Shown here in pieces: positions 14,531 through 22,397 of a DNA stretch of 32,040 nt. The translations under genes were made by a program, and so were the position numbers. The notes below the pieces were generated by a model. That model did no database searches. It saw only the letters and a list, made by a program, of their open reading frames with translations, and was not told the DNA's origin. The stretch's first letter is position 1; the number at the start of each line of letters is the position of its first letter. This stretch comes from Myxococcales bacterium (GTDB lineage: Bacteria; Myxococcota; Myxococcia; Myxococcales; JAJYLH01): the NCBI GenBank assembly GCA_021787845.1, contig JAJYLH010000061.1, positions 1-32,040 of the forward strand. Reading direction: 5' to 3'.

Positions 14531-15937
14531 ATGGCATCGGTCTATGAGAAACGCGGCGTCTGGTACATCCGGTTCAAGGACGCGCTGGGCCGCTGGACCG
14601 CGGAAGCGTCGAGGGCCAAGACCAAGGGCGAGGCCAAGCACCTGGCCTTCGACCGTGAGAACGACGAGCTGCGCCTGCGCGACGTGCGCCTGACGCTGCC
14701 CCAGCTCGACCCGTCGATGTCGTTCGAGAAGCTCGTGAACTTCTGGTGGAAGGAGTACGGCTCGAGCCTGCGCTCCGTCACCGTCAAGGGCTCGCTCGAG
14801 AAGCACCTGCTCCCCGCGCTGGGCAACCTGACCCTCTCGCAGGTGACCGGCGCGCAGATTGAGGCGGTCCTGAAGTCGAAGGAGGGCGAGCTCGCCCCCG
14901 CGACCTTGAACCGGCTGCGCGGCGTCGTGCTGCGCATCTTCTCGGTCGCGATCCGGCGCGGGCTATGGAACGGCGCCAACCCGGTGCTGATGGTCCCGCC
15001 CTTCAAGGTGCCCAAGCGCCTCCCCGAATATCTGCGCGCCCACGAGGTGCCGCTCCTGCTCGACGCGCTCTTCCCGCCGTGGCGGCCGCTGTTTGCGACC
15101 GCCATCTTCACGGGCCTTCGCCAAGGCGAGCTGCTGGGGCTGCGCAAGACCGACGTGGACCGCGAGACGGGGGCCATCGCGGTGTGCCGCTCCTACGACG
15201 CCGACACCACCAAGGGCGGCCGGGCGGCCTTGGTCCCGATCGCTCCCGAGCTGGCCCCGTTCATCGACGAGGCGATCAAGTCCTCGCCTCCCGACTCCGA
15301 GCTGCTCTTCCCCGCCGCCGACGGCTCGATGCGGGCGCGCGACACGGCGCTCGACAAGGTGCTGCGCCGGGCGCTCGCCCGCGCCGGCCTCGTCCTGTAC
15401 GTCGAGCACCGCTGCCGCGCCCGTGGGTGCGGCCACAAGGAGCGGCACCCGGACGACAAGCTGCGCACCTGCCCGAAGTGCGAGAGCCGTAAGGGGCACC
15501 GCAAGCTCTGGCCGGTACCGGTCCCGAGGCACGTGCGCTTTCACGATTTGCGGCACACGACGGCGACGTTGCTCCTCAAGGCCGGCGTACCGCTCGCGAC
15601 GGTGCAGCGCATCCTGCGCCACTCGAACCCGACGATCACCTCCGAGATCTACGGCCACCTGGACCTGGAGGACCTGCGCCGCGGCGTCGAGAAGCTCTCC
15701 TTCGGCCTGCCGCAGAAGGATTCACCGCCAGTGAAGTCGGACTTCACCACGGAACGTCCCGCCGAGCCGGTTTTGGATCCCGTTTGTTACCCGTTTGCTA
15801 CCCGAGCCGGTTTCGAGGGGGGTACGGGGAGAAACGACACGCCCGAATCTCCAAGAGATTCGGGCGTTTGGGATGGTAGGCCCGATTGGTTTCGAACCAA
15901 CGACCTCTTCCGTGTCAAGGAAGCGCTCTACCACTGA
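14531..15937 (+). CDS. Tyrosine integrase with a zinc-ribbon insertion; 3' end inside tRNA-Val
   Basis: This 468-residue phage/ICE-type tyrosine recombinase has an N-terminal SAM-like DNA-binding domain at about 60-145. The catalytic residues are R197 (TGLRQGELLGL), H338-R341 (HDLRHT), H364 (LRHSN) and the nucleophile Y374 (IYGHL). Between the first Arg and HxxR there is a Cys/His cluster, CRARGCGHKE...CPKC (295-317), predicted to bind zinc. After the catalytic domain a 90-residue tail continues. Its last 21 codons are antisense to the tRNA-Val gene, and the stop lies inside that tRNA. The tail therefore depends on the attachment site, as described for the Mx8 integrase of Myxococcus. Start: ATG 14531, preceded by AGGGG. 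Confidence 0.92.
   Translation: MASVYEKRGVWYIRFKDALGRWTAEASRAKTKGEAKHLAFDRENDELRLRDVRLTLPQLDPSMSFEKLVNFWWKEYGSSLRSVTVKGSLEKHLLPALGNLTLSQVTGAQIEAVLKSKEGELAPATLNRLRGVVLRIFSVAIRRGLWNGANPVLMVPPFKVPKRLPEYLRAHEVPLLLDALFPPWRPLFATAIFTGLRQGELLGLRKTDVDRETGAIAVCRSYDADTTKGGRAALVPIAPELAPFIDEAIKSSPPDSELLFPAADGSMRARDTALDKVLRRALARAGLVLYVEHRCRARGCGHKERHPDDKLRTCPKCESRKGHRKLWPVPVPRHVRFHDLRHTTATLLLKAGVPLATVQRILRHSNPTITSEIYGHLDLEDLRRGVEKLSFGLPQKDSPPVKSDFTTERPAEPVLDPVCYPFATRAGFEGGTGRNDTPESPRDSGVWDGRPDWFRTNDLFRVKEALYH
15780..15801. repeat. Tandem 11-bp repeats near the attachment site
   Basis: CCGTTTGTTAC and CCGTTTGCTAC follow each other directly and differ in one base. They lie inside the integrase 3' end, about 75-95 bases from the tRNA, where arm-type integrase or Xis sites are expected. 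Confidence 0.4.
15840..15866 (-). terminator. Hairpin terminator downstream of tRNA-Val
   Basis: CGCCCGAATCT (15840-15850) and AGATTCGGGCG (15856-15866) form a perfect 11-bp stem with a 5-nt loop. It lies 8 bases beyond the tRNA 3' end on the minus strand, with TGTCGTTTCTC following. It sits on the element side of the junction and inside the integrase reading frame, so the element appears to supply a terminator for the tRNA. Confidence 0.65.
15874..15937. other. Putative attachment site (att junction)
   Basis: The 3' part of tRNA-Val is shared with the end of the integrase gene. Elements that insert in tRNA genes usually recombine in the anticodon-loop to 3' end segment and keep the tRNA functional by bringing an identical 3' end. 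The exact crossover cannot be seen because the other junction is outside the window. Confidence 0.6.
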
Positions 15938-15948
15938 GCTACGGGCCT
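15874..15948 (-). tRNA. tRNA-Val (anticodon GAC)
   Basis: The 75-nt cloverleaf reads in full. The acceptor stem AGGCCCG pairs with CGGGCCT, the D stem is GCTC/GAGC, the anticodon stem is CTTCC/GGAAG with loop TTGACAC (anticodon GAC at 15916-15914), the T stem is GTTGG/CCAAT with loop TTCGAAA, the discriminator base is A and the CCA is encoded. Its 3' half overlaps the integrase coding sequence on the opposite strand and is the probable integration site. Confidence 0.97.
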
Positions 15949-15994
15949 GCGTCGGTTGTGCGGACGCCTCGCTTGCCGGCCGTCCGCGGGGCGC

Positions 15995-16024
15995 CTTCTA
16001 GGCAGCGGGTGCGCTGGCTGTCAA
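15995..16024 (-). promoter_or_regulatory. Promoter of tRNA-Val
   Basis: On the minus strand TTGACA (16024-16019), an 18-base spacer and TAGAAG (16000-15995) lie about 47 bases before the tRNA 5' end. The -35 is perfect and the -10 matches four of six bases. Confidence 0.55.
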
Positions 16025-16139
16025 GCGCAAGTTCCGGCCGGCGCGTCGGCGTTGCGCGAAGCGCGCGTTTCGCCTAAGCACGCTCGTTCTTTTCCGCGCC
16101 CGACCGTTGGTGGAGGTCCGGCGCCCGTGGGAGAAACGC

Positions 16140-18143
16140 ATGAGCGAGACGGTTTCGGTCACCCTGCCCGACGGCTCTTCGAAAGCGGTGCCGAGAGGCA
16201 CGAGCATCGCGGAGTTCGTGCGCACCCAGATCGGCCCCGGGCTCGCCAAGGCGGCGCTCTTCGCCCAGCTCGACGGCGACCCGCTCGACCTCGCCCGCCC
16301 GATCGAGCGCGACGCGAAGCTGACGGTCTTCACCGCGAAGTCTCCAGAAGGGCTCCAGCTCCTCCGGCACGACGCGGCGCACGTCGTCGCCAGCGTCGTC
16401 CAGCGCCTCTTCCCCGGTACGCAGGTCACCATCGGTCCTGCTGTGGAGGAGGGCTTCTACTATGACTTCTACCGCGAGCAACCCTTCACGCCAGAAGACC
16501 TGGAGAAGATCGAAGCGGCGGCGAACGAGGAGGTGAAGAAGAACCAACCCTTCGTGCGCGAGGAGGTGTCGCTCGACGACGCGCTCGCCCTCTTCGGGGG
16601 GATGGGCGAGAAGTTCAAGCTGGAAATCATCCACGACATCGCCGCCAAGGGCGCGAAGACCCTGACGCTCTACCGCCACGGCGACTGGGTCGACTTCTGC
16701 CTGGGTCCCCACGCGCCCTCGACCGGCCACATCGGGGTCATCAAGATTCTGCACGTCGCGGGCGCCTACTGGCGGGGCGACTCGAACCGCGAGCAGCTCC
16801 AGCGCATCTACGGCATCTCCTTCCCCGACAAGAAGCAGCTCGCCGAGTACCTCTTGCGCATCGAGGAGGCGAAGAAGCGCGACCACCGCAAGCTCGGCCG
16901 CGAGCTGGGGCTCTTCACCTTCCTCCCCGTGTCCCCCGGCAGCGCTTTCTGGCTCCCGAAGGGCTCCACCCTCTTTCACACGCTCGCCGAGGCGATGCGT
17001 CGGCTCCTTCTCGACGAGGCCGGCTACGTCGAGATCCGCACGCCCTTGATTTATAACAAATCGCTCTGGGAGCAGAGCGGCCACTGGGGCAAGTACAAGG
17101 AGAACCTCTTCCTCATCCTGAACAAGGAGGTCCTCGAAGAAGGGTGGGACGACGAGCCGACTGAGGGGCAGGAGCCCAAGCAAGTGCCGGTACCGGCGCT
17201 GGACTCATCGCTGAAGCCGATGAACTGCCCGTCGCACCACCTGGTCTACGGTCTGGAGCGGCGCAGCTACCGAGAGCTACCGCTTCGGCTCCACACGCAG
17301 GACGCGCTGCACCGCAACGAAGTCTCGGGCAGCTTGGGCGGCTTGACCCGGGTGCGCCAGTTCCATCAGGACGACGCGCACATCTACCTGATGGAGGAGC
17401 AGATCTTCGACGAGGTTTCCCGGCTGTTCTCGCTGATCGATCGGATCTACTCCGGCCTCGGGCTGACCTACGAGGCGAAGTTCTCGACCCGGCCGGAGAA
17501 CTTCCTCGGCTCCATCGAGCGGTGGGATCGCGCCGAGGCGATGCTGGAGAGGGCGCTGAAGAACCTCGGCCGGCCGTACACGCTCAAGGAGAAGGACGGC
17601 GCGTTCTACGGACCGAAAATCGACTTCGACGTGACCGACGCGCTCGGTCGCAAGTGGCAGCTCGCGACGATTCAGCTCGACTACCTGGCGCCGGAGCGGT
17701 TCGACCTGAAGTACGTCGGCGCCGACAACCACGAGCACCAGCCGGTGGTCATCCACCGCGCCATCTACGGGTCGTTCGAGCGGTTCATCGCCATTCTCAT
17801 CGAGCACTTCGCGGGGGCGTTCCCGACGTGGCTCGCGCCGGTGCAGGCGCGGGTGGTCACGGTGAGCGAGCACCAGCTCGAGTACGCCCGGCAGGTGCGG
17901 GACGCGCTCAAGAAGGAGGGCTTCCGCGTCGAGCTGGACGAGTCGACGGCGGAGAAGATCGGCGCGCGCATCCGCCTCGCGGAGCTGGCGAAGGTGCCGT
18001 ACGCGCTGGTCATCGGCGACAAGGAGGTCGAGGCGAACGCGGTCAGCCCCCGCGGCCGCGGCGGGCGCGACCTGAAGGAGATGCCGCTTTCGCAGTTCAT
18101 CGCGCTCTTGCGCGAGGAAGCGAAGGTGCCCTGGTTGGCGTAG
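16140..18143 (+). CDS. thrS: Threonyl-tRNA synthetase
   Basis: This class II synthetase of 667 residues charges tRNA-Thr with threonine in the cytoplasm. An N-terminal TGS domain (1-65) is followed by the editing domain with HDAAH (77-81) and DFCLGPH (C187, H191). The catalytic core has the zinc Cys in MNCPSH (C363), motif 2 [25 protein letters not shown] (second zinc ligand H414) and VVIHRA (third zinc ligand), then the anticodon-binding domain ([14 protein letters not shown]). It is some 25 residues longer than the E. coli enzyme, mostly through an acidic insertion before MNCPSH (about 325-358). Start: ATG with GGGAG seven bases upstream. It is the first core gene beside the tRNA and is transcribed away from it. 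Confidence 0.97.
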   Translation: MSETVSVTLPDGSSKAVPRGTSIAEFVRTQIGPGLAKAALFAQLDGDPLDLARPIERDAKLTVFTAKSPEGLQLLRHDAAHVVASVVQRLFPGTQVTIGPAVEEGFYYDFYREQPFTPEDLEKIEAAANEEVKKNQPFVREEVSLDDALALFGGMGEKFKLEIIHDIAAKGAKTLTLYRHGDWVDFCLGPHAPSTGHIGVIKILHVAGAYWRGDSNREQLQRIYGISFPDKKQLAEYLLRIEEAKKRDHRKLGRELGLFTFLPVSPGSAFWLPKGSTLFHTLAEAMRRLLLDEAGYVEIRTPLIYNKSLWEQSGHWGKYKENLFLILNKEVLEEGWDDEPTEGQEPKQVPVPALDSSLKPMNCPSHHLVYGLERRSYRELPLRLHTQDALHRNEVSGSLGGLTRVRQFHQDDAHIYLMEEQIFDEVSRLFSLIDRIYSGLGLTYEAKFSTRPENFLGSIERWDRAEAMLERALKNLGRPYTLKEKDGAFYGPKIDFDVTDALGRKWQLATIQLDYLAPERFDLKYVGADNHEHQPVVIHRAIYGSFERFIAILIEHFAGAFPTWLAPVQARVVTVSEHQLEYARQVRDALKKEGFRVELDESTAEKIGARIRLAELAKVPYALVIGDKEVEANAVSPRGRGGRDLKEMPLSQFIALLREEAKVPWLA

Positions 18144-18185
18144 GGCGCCGCGCTGGAGGTTCGACCGCTCAGCAGGTCCGCCGTC

Positions 18186-18253
18186 GACCGTCGCCTGATC
18201 CGACCGTCGCCTGATCCGACCGATCGGACCGATCCGACCGATCGGTCCGATCG
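18186..18253. repeat. CCGATCGG palindromic repeat, copy 1, with tandem 16-bp units
   Basis: Two direct copies of GACCGTCGCCTGATCC (18186-18201, 18202-18217) lead into a palindrome in which CGATCGGACCGATC (18221-18234) pairs with GATCGGTCCGATCG (18240-18253) around 5 bases. It lies between the convergent ends of thrS and the phosphoesterase gene and may terminate both. Three related copies lie within 8 kb. Confidence 0.9.
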
Positions 18254-18265
18254 TCGCGCGCGGCA

Positions 18266-19030
18266 TCACACCTCGACCACCGCGTAGCTCTGCGGCGGGT
18301 CCATCCGGCGCAAGAGCGGCAGCGCGCAGTTGTAGACCGGCACGTCGCGGTTGGTGCGGTCGAAGTAGGTGCCCCGATGCGCGTGGCCGTGGAAGACGGC
18401 GTGCGCGTGGTAGCGGTTGATCGGCTCCTGCAGTCGGCTCGTTCCGAGGAAGGCGTGAATCTCCGCGGGCTCTCCGAGAACGGTGCCGCGCAGCGGCGAG
18501 TAGTGGAGCACCGCCACCCGCCGCTCGGTCCTCAGCTTCGCGAGCGCGGTTTCCAGCTTCAGCGCCTCGTCCAGCGCCGCCGCCACGAACGCCTTGATCG
18601 TCTCCTCGCCCCAAGCCTGGAGCAGATGCTCTCCGAAACCGCCGGCGAACCCCTTGGTCCCGGCGAAGCCCAAGCCCTCGTCCAGGGTGAAGCTCTCCCC
18701 GTCGAGCACATGCATGCCCGCCTGGCGGAGGATCTGCCGCACCTCGCGCCCGTGGCCCGTCTCGTGGTCGTGGTTTCCCAAGACGCCCACCATCGGTACC
18801 CGCACGCCCGACAGCTCGTTCGCCAGCACCTCCGCCTCCTGTGGCGTGCCCCGGTCGGTCAGGTCGCCGCAGAGCAGCAGCACTTCAGCTTGCCGTTCGA
18901 CCTCGGCGAACCAGGGCCGGACCGCGCCGCGCATCTCCTCGGTGCAGTGGAGGTCGCCGACCGCCGCGAGGCGCCGCGCCGGTCCCGCCGGCGGAGGCGG
19001 TCGAGGACCATGGTCGGGCCCGCCGGCCAT
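18266..19030 (-). CDS. Calcineurin-like metallophosphoesterase
   Basis: This 254-residue protein has all the metal-binding blocks of the family: GDLHC (25-29), GDLTDRG (55-61), GNHDHE (85-90), HYSP (176-179) and GHAH (215-218). The substrate cannot be told from the sequence; relatives hydrolyse phosphodiesters such as cyclic nucleotides or dephosphorylate proteins. There is no signal peptide, so it is probably cytoplasmic. A Pro-rich 20-residue extension precedes the domain, and a later start is possible because no clear ribosome binding site is seen. It follows the nucleotidyltransferase gene with a 9-base gap, in one operon. Confidence 0.85.
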   Translation of the reverse strand: MAGGPDHGPRPPPPAGPARRLAAVGDLHCTEEMRGAVRPWFAEVERQAEVLLLCGDLTDRGTPQEAEVLANELSGVRVPMVGVLGNHDHETGHGREVRQILRQAGMHVLDGESFTLDEGLGFAGTKGFAGGFGEHLLQAWGEETIKAFVAAALDEALKLETALAKLRTERRVAVLHYSPLRGTVLGEPAEIHAFLGTSRLQEPINRYHAHAVFHGHAHRGTYFDRTNRDVPVYNCALPLLRRMDPPQSYAVVEV

Positions 19031-19039
19031 CGGCTTCGT

Positions 19040-19882
19040 TCAGAGGTCTTGGGCGACCGCGTCGGGCGCGGGGTCCGGGGCGTCGTCAGGGCTGGCCTGG
19101 CGGGCGAATTCGGGCGCGTCGAGGTCCGGTTCGGCGAAGGCGTAGCCCGGCACCTCGACCTCGCGGGCGTCGCGGTAGCCCCACAGCCCCAGGTCCGGCA
19201 GGTACTGGGTGCGGGACAGGAGCGTTCCCCGACAGAGCTTGCCCTCCCGCTCCTCTTCGGCCTCCAGCTTGCGCGCCCGGGCGAGCAGCAGCCGCCACAG
19301 CCACCGGGGAACGACGGCGCGGTCGTGTGGATAGGAAAACGAGAAGAGCACCAGGTGGGCGAGCAGTACGTGCCAGTGCGCCCCGAACCGGTCCAACAGC
19401 CGCTTCCAGTCGACGTTCGGGCCACAGGAGCGCACCAGGTGGGCTACGTCGGCGCCATCCCAGCGGTCGCGCTCCTGCACGAACGCCTTGGACCAGATCA
19501 TCTCTTCCGCGGGAACGATCCGCGAGCGCACCCCCAGCACGTCGCCTTCCGGTGCGTGCTCCAGCCAGCCTTCGTCCACCTCGGCGAGGCCGTTGCCGGA
19601 GGAATAGATGAGGTCGACCAGCGTGCCCCCCCAGAACGCTTTCGATAGCCATAAGCGGTCTTGCACCACGGTACGGAAGCCGGCCGCCGACAACAGCTCG
19701 CGGGCGCGCGCCTCGTCCCGGCGGCGGAGGAACACGTCCAGGTCCTTGGTGTAGCGGACGACGCCGGTGTAATGGAACATCGCGTAGGCGCCGCCGACCA
19801 CGAACGGCACCTCCCCGTGCGCGAGCACTTCCAGTGCCCGCACGTGCGCGCTCGACTCGGCCAGGCTGACGAAGGGATTCAT
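19040..19882 (-). CDS. Nucleotidyltransferase-fold protein (MNT/AbiEii-like)
   Basis: This 280-residue protein has a nucleotidyltransferase core near its N-terminus: FVVGGAYAMFHY (27-38) and RYTKDLDVFL (43-52), with the two Asp of the catalytic pattern at 47 and 49. WWGG-type helices and a helical C-terminal half with an acidic Pro-rich tail follow. Such proteins transfer nucleotides to antibiotics, proteins or tRNA, or serve as toxins, but there is no partner antitoxin here and no substrate hint. Start: ATG with GGGAGG five bases upstream. It is the first gene of a two-gene operon with the phosphoesterase. Confidence 0.75.
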   Translation of the reverse strand: MNPFVSLAESSAHVRALEVLAHGEVPFVVGGAYAMFHYTGVVRYTKDLDVFLRRRDEARARELLSAAGFRTVVQDRLWLSKAFWGGTLVDLIYSSGNGLAEVDEGWLEHAPEGDVLGVRSRIVPAEEMIWSKAFVQERDRWDGADVAHLVRSCGPNVDWKRLLDRFGAHWHVLLAHLVLFSFSYPHDRAVVPRWLWRLLLARARKLEAEEEREGKLCRGTLLSRTQYLPDLGLWGYRDAREVEVPGYAFAEPDLDAPEFARQASPDDAPDPAPDAVAQDL

Positions 19883-20200
19883 AAGCCCTCCCGCCCGCCA
19901 GGAGCGCACGGGCACTCTCACCTCCACGCCTCGAGGGCCGATCTCCGTCGTCGAGGAATCAGCCCGTAGATTGAAAGCTGCGCACCTCGCTGTCGTGTGC
20001 AAGACGCGACCGCCCGGCCGGCCGGTTCTGCTGGGTCACGCTCGGCTCCCGGCGCTGGGCCGCTCCCTTCGCTTGGCCCGGGTGCGCCGCCGGGGACCTC
20101 CCGTGGGAACTTCCGGCGACCCGCAGGGCGCCTGACGAGCCTCGCAAGACCGTCCAGGGCGGTGGGCACGGGCGATGCGTGGCATCGGCCCGGGGCTTCG
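19883..20200. other. Intergenic region, no gene recognised
   Basis: This GC-rich stretch lies between the divergent nucleotidyltransferase gene and a small plus-strand frame. It contains several short GC-rich inverted repeats, but I could not match it to SRP RNA, 6S RNA, tmRNA or RNase P RNA landmarks. The promoter of the minus-strand operon should lie near its left side; no boxes were clear. Confidence 0.3.
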
Positions 20201-20335
20201 ATGCGAGCGCTCAGCACGCGGGAATGGCTGTGGGTCGACCTGCTGACCATCCTGGCGCTAGCGCTCTCGCTCTACTTGGGCGCTCCTGGCCTGTCTACGC
20301 CGACCGGCGATCGCCCCGCCGCCGCCCAGCGCTGA
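20201..20335 (+). CDS. Possible small single-helix membrane protein
   Basis: This 44-residue frame has a charged start (MRALSTREW), one long hydrophobic segment (LWVDLLTILALALSLYLG) and a polar Pro-rich end. The composition is typical of a small inner-membrane protein, and GGGG lies six bases before the ATG. No family or partner is recognisable, so it is offered as a candidate only. Confidence 0.35.
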   Translation: MRALSTREWLWVDLLTILALALSLYLGAPGLSTPTGDRPAAAQR

Positions 20336-20366
20336 CGGCGAGCGAGGCACGGAAGCTGCCGCTTCC

Positions 20367-20406
20367 GAACAGACCGATCGGTCGGATCGGTCCGATCGGT
20401 CTGTTC
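20367..20406 (-). repeat. CCGATCGG palindromic repeat, copy 2
   Basis: GAACAGACCGATCGG (20367-20381) pairs perfectly with CCGATCGGTCTGTTC (20392-20406) around a 10-nt loop. It lies 26 bases past the stop of the minus-strand oxidoreductase gene, the position of a terminator, though no T run follows. Confidence 0.9.
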
Positions 20407-20432
20407 GGTCCGATCGCCCGCCGGCACGACGC

Positions 20433-21680
20433 CTAGCTGGACGGGTTCGTTCCGGTGGCCGGCTCGGCTCTTCCCGCCGCCCAGCCGACCGCGCGCAGCC
20501 AGGGGACGCTGGTGCGGCCCTCGGCGTCGGCCTTCACCACGAACCCGCCCGCGGCGGCGTCGAACCGGGTTTCCGCCCCGACCTCGGCCGCCAGCTCGTA
20601 GGCGGGCTGCAGCGGCGCGACGATCGCGACGAGGTCGCACGGCAGGTGGAGCTGCCGCCCATCGGGAGCGGCGACGTAGAGCGACGTGACGCTCGCGCGC
20701 CCGTGGGCGCGGGTGGGCGCGAAACCGCGCAGGATTTCCAGGTCCGAGGTTCGTTCGAGCTCGCCCGTCAAGTCGACGAGCGCCTCGACGGCAAGCCCCT
20801 CGGCCGAAAGCCCGCGGGCGACGACGAGCGCGTCGGGCGACGAGCCGACCACCACCACGCGCTTGTCGCGCCAGACGCGGTGCTCCCGCACCAGCCGCAA
20901 GAGGCCCCGGCCGCCGACCACGCCCGGCAGGTCGTTCGCCTCGAAGAGGAGGTTTCGCTCGACGCCGCCGGTCGCGACGACGACCTCGCCGCAGCGCACG
21001 CGCAGGAGCCGGCCGCGTTCGCGCGCGACGACGTATCGTGCGCCGCCCTCCTCGAAGACGCCGATCGCCCGCGTCGCGAGCCTGACGTGCACTCTTGCGT
21101 TCAACGCGGGCAGCACCGCCGGCGCGTACCCCTGGGTTCCCCTCCCGCCCAGCTCGCGACGCCCTTCGAGCAGCACCACTTCACCGCCAAGAGCGTTGGC
21201 CGCGCGGATGCCAGCCCGCCCACCGCCGACGACGACCGCGTCGGTCTCGCTCTCTTCCGCGGGGGTGACCGAGAGCGTTTTCGTGGGGCGTTCGCCGACT
21301 CCGGCGAGCCGGCGGGCGATGGCCTGGGTCGCGGCCGAGAGGGCGCGAAACCGGGTCATCAGATGGTGCGGGTCGAGCTTCTCCGGATAGAAGAAATCGA
21401 TCGCGCGGAGCAGGTCGTGATCGCCCGAGCCGAGGACGTTCTGCCGTTCGACGACCATCCCGGCGGCGGCGGGCGTCTGGCAGGTCGGCACGTTCGGCTC
21501 GCCGTCGACCCGCATGTGGCACTGGGCGCAGGTGCCAGCCAGGCAAAAGGGCCCGCGCGGGCGGTGGTACTTCGGTCCCCGAGAGAAAGTGGTCACGCCG
21601 GCCCGAAGGAGGGCGGCAGCGATGGTGTCCCCCGGCAGCGCTTCGACCGCCTCCCCCTCGAAGGTGAACGTCACGGTCAC
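20433..21680 (-). CDS. [2Fe-2S] ferredoxin-FAD oxidoreductase (sarcosine oxidase alpha / HcnAB-like)
   Basis: In this 415-residue protein the first 75 residues are a ferredoxin domain with Cys ligands C46, C51, C54 and C67 (FCLAGTCAQC...VPTC), preceded by the RGPKYHRPRG segment typical of sarcosine-oxidase alpha and opine/cyanide-synthase subunits. A FAD-binding pyridine-nucleotide-disulfide-type domain follows, with VVGGGRAGIRAA (151-161) and a second Rossmann motif VVVVGSSPDAL near 270. The aminomethyltransferase half of true SoxA is absent. The partner amine-oxidising flavoprotein is not adjacent. Likely role: oxidation of an amine or imino acid with electron transfer; substrate unknown. 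Start GTG, with GAGGAG about seven bases upstream. Confidence 0.75.
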   Translation of the reverse strand: MTVTFTFEGEAVEALPGDTIAAALLRAGVTTFSRGPKYHRPRGPFCLAGTCAQCHMRVDGEPNVPTCQTPAAAGMVVERQNVLGSGDHDLLRAIDFFYPEKLDPHHLMTRFRALSAATQAIARRLAGVGERPTKTLSVTPAEESETDAVVVGGGRAGIRAANALGGEVVLLEGRRELGGRGTQGYAPAVLPALNARVHVRLATRAIGVFEEGGARYVVARERGRLLRVRCGEVVVATGGVERNLLFEANDLPGVVGGRGLLRLVREHRVWRDKRVVVVGSSPDALVVARGLSAEGLAVEALVDLTGELERTSDLEILRGFAPTRAHGRASVTSLYVAAPDGRQLHLPCDLVAIVAPLQPAYELAAEVGAETRFDAAAGGFVVKADAEGRTSVPWLRAVGWAAGRAEPATGTNPSS

Positions 21681-21857
21681 CGGTGAGCTCCTCGCCCTCG
21701 CGTCCGCCGCCGAGCGCGGCGCTTTGCTCTAGCAGCGAGCATCAGGTTCCGGCAACCGCGCTCGATGCTGGTCCGGGAGGCGTTCGCGACTCGCACGCCG
21801 GTGCGCTCCCGGGTTGAGGAGAGAGCTCTTCGGTCGCGCGACGGGACCGATCCGACT

Positions 21858-21879
21858 GATCCGACCGATCGGTCGGATC
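21858..21879. repeat. CCGATCGG palindromic repeat, copy 3
   Basis: GATCCGACCGATCGGTCGGATC is split evenly as a perfect palindrome of 22 bp. It lies between the divergent starts of the oxidoreductase and DUF2795 genes, so this copy cannot be a simple terminator. Confidence 0.9.
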
Positions 21880-21976
21880 CGCGGCAGCGAGGGAAGCGTC
21901 TGCGCTCGGGTCCTGGAAGGGGGCGCGCGTGAACCGAACAGGCCCGGACACTACCTTTCTCGCAGACGGAGGATGC

Positions 21977-22288
21977 ATGCCGCATCGCGAGGTCGTCCCG
22001 GACGAGTACCTGAACCACCGGCAAGCCGAGCACGCCCACTTCCTCTTCGAAGGCGCCGAATACCCGGCGTCCAAACAAGACCTGGTCGACTTCGCGATCG
22101 ACGCGGCGGTCGACGCGGACACGGTCAACCTGGTCCGGTCGCTGCCCGACCGGTCGTTCGCCAGCCGCGACGACATCTGGCGCGCGTGGAGCGAGGCGAT
22201 GCGCGTGTTCGGCGGCGGCGGCGGCGCTCCCCGAGACAACATGGGCAAGCAAGCGACGCTTCCAGGCGGGCGCGCGACCGAGAGATAG
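21977..22288 (+). CDS. DUF2795 domain protein
   Basis: In this 103-residue protein, residues 18-72 match the DUF2795 pattern: LFEGAEYPASKQDLVDFA, then DADTVNLVRSLPDRSFASRDDI. The domain is small and helical and common in high-GC bacteria, with no established biochemical role. The C-terminal 30 residues are Gly-rich and disordered. Start: ATG with GGAGG four bases upstream; the overlapping ATG at 21973 is out of frame. It is followed 109 bases later by astA in the same direction. Confidence 0.7.
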   Translation: MPHREVVPDEYLNHRQAEHAHFLFEGAEYPASKQDLVDFAIDAAVDADTVNLVRSLPDRSFASRDDIWRAWSEAMRVFGGGGGAPRDNMGKQATLPGGRATER

Positions 22289-22397
22289 CGCACCGGCGAG
22301 CGACCTGCCGGACCGGGAAACGAGGCTCGCCCGCGACGGTGGCGTCGCTTAGAGTGCCGGCCCCCTCGGAGGGCGTACGACGGGGCTTTGGTGGCTC

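Larger units (their letters stand above)
1..15937. mobile_element. Integrative element (right part), inserted at tRNA-Val
   Basis: This stretch reads as one end of an integrated genomic island. A tyrosine recombinase is the last gene and its 3' end runs into the 3' half of a tRNA-Val gene, which is the classic arrangement for an element integrated in a tRNA. Directly inward lie an HTH/excisionase-like gene, a replication-relaxation-like gene, a HerA/TraG-like ATPase and membrane proteins, which suggests an ICE or mobilizable element. Further left are cargo genes: a NACHT defence candidate, a sigma-54 regulator and a broken methyltransferase. To the right of the tRNA the genes are housekeeping. 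No second copy of the tRNA 3' end was seen in the window, so the left boundary probably lies before base 1. No complete relaxase or type IV secretion set is visible here. Confidence 0.75.

Noticed and set aside
1-15873. Left attachment site (second copy of the tRNA-Val 3' end)
   Set aside because: No copy of the T-arm and acceptor sequence was seen by eye left of the integrase, so the junction is assumed to be outside the window.
18186-18253. Repeat cluster considered as a CRISPR array
   Set aside because: The units are contiguous, of unequal length and palindromic, without spacers, and no cas gene is present.
19950-20160. Structured GC-rich spacer considered as SRP, 6S or RNase P RNA
   Set aside because: The conserved landmarks of these RNAs are absent; ordinary GC-rich self-complementarity explains the appearance.
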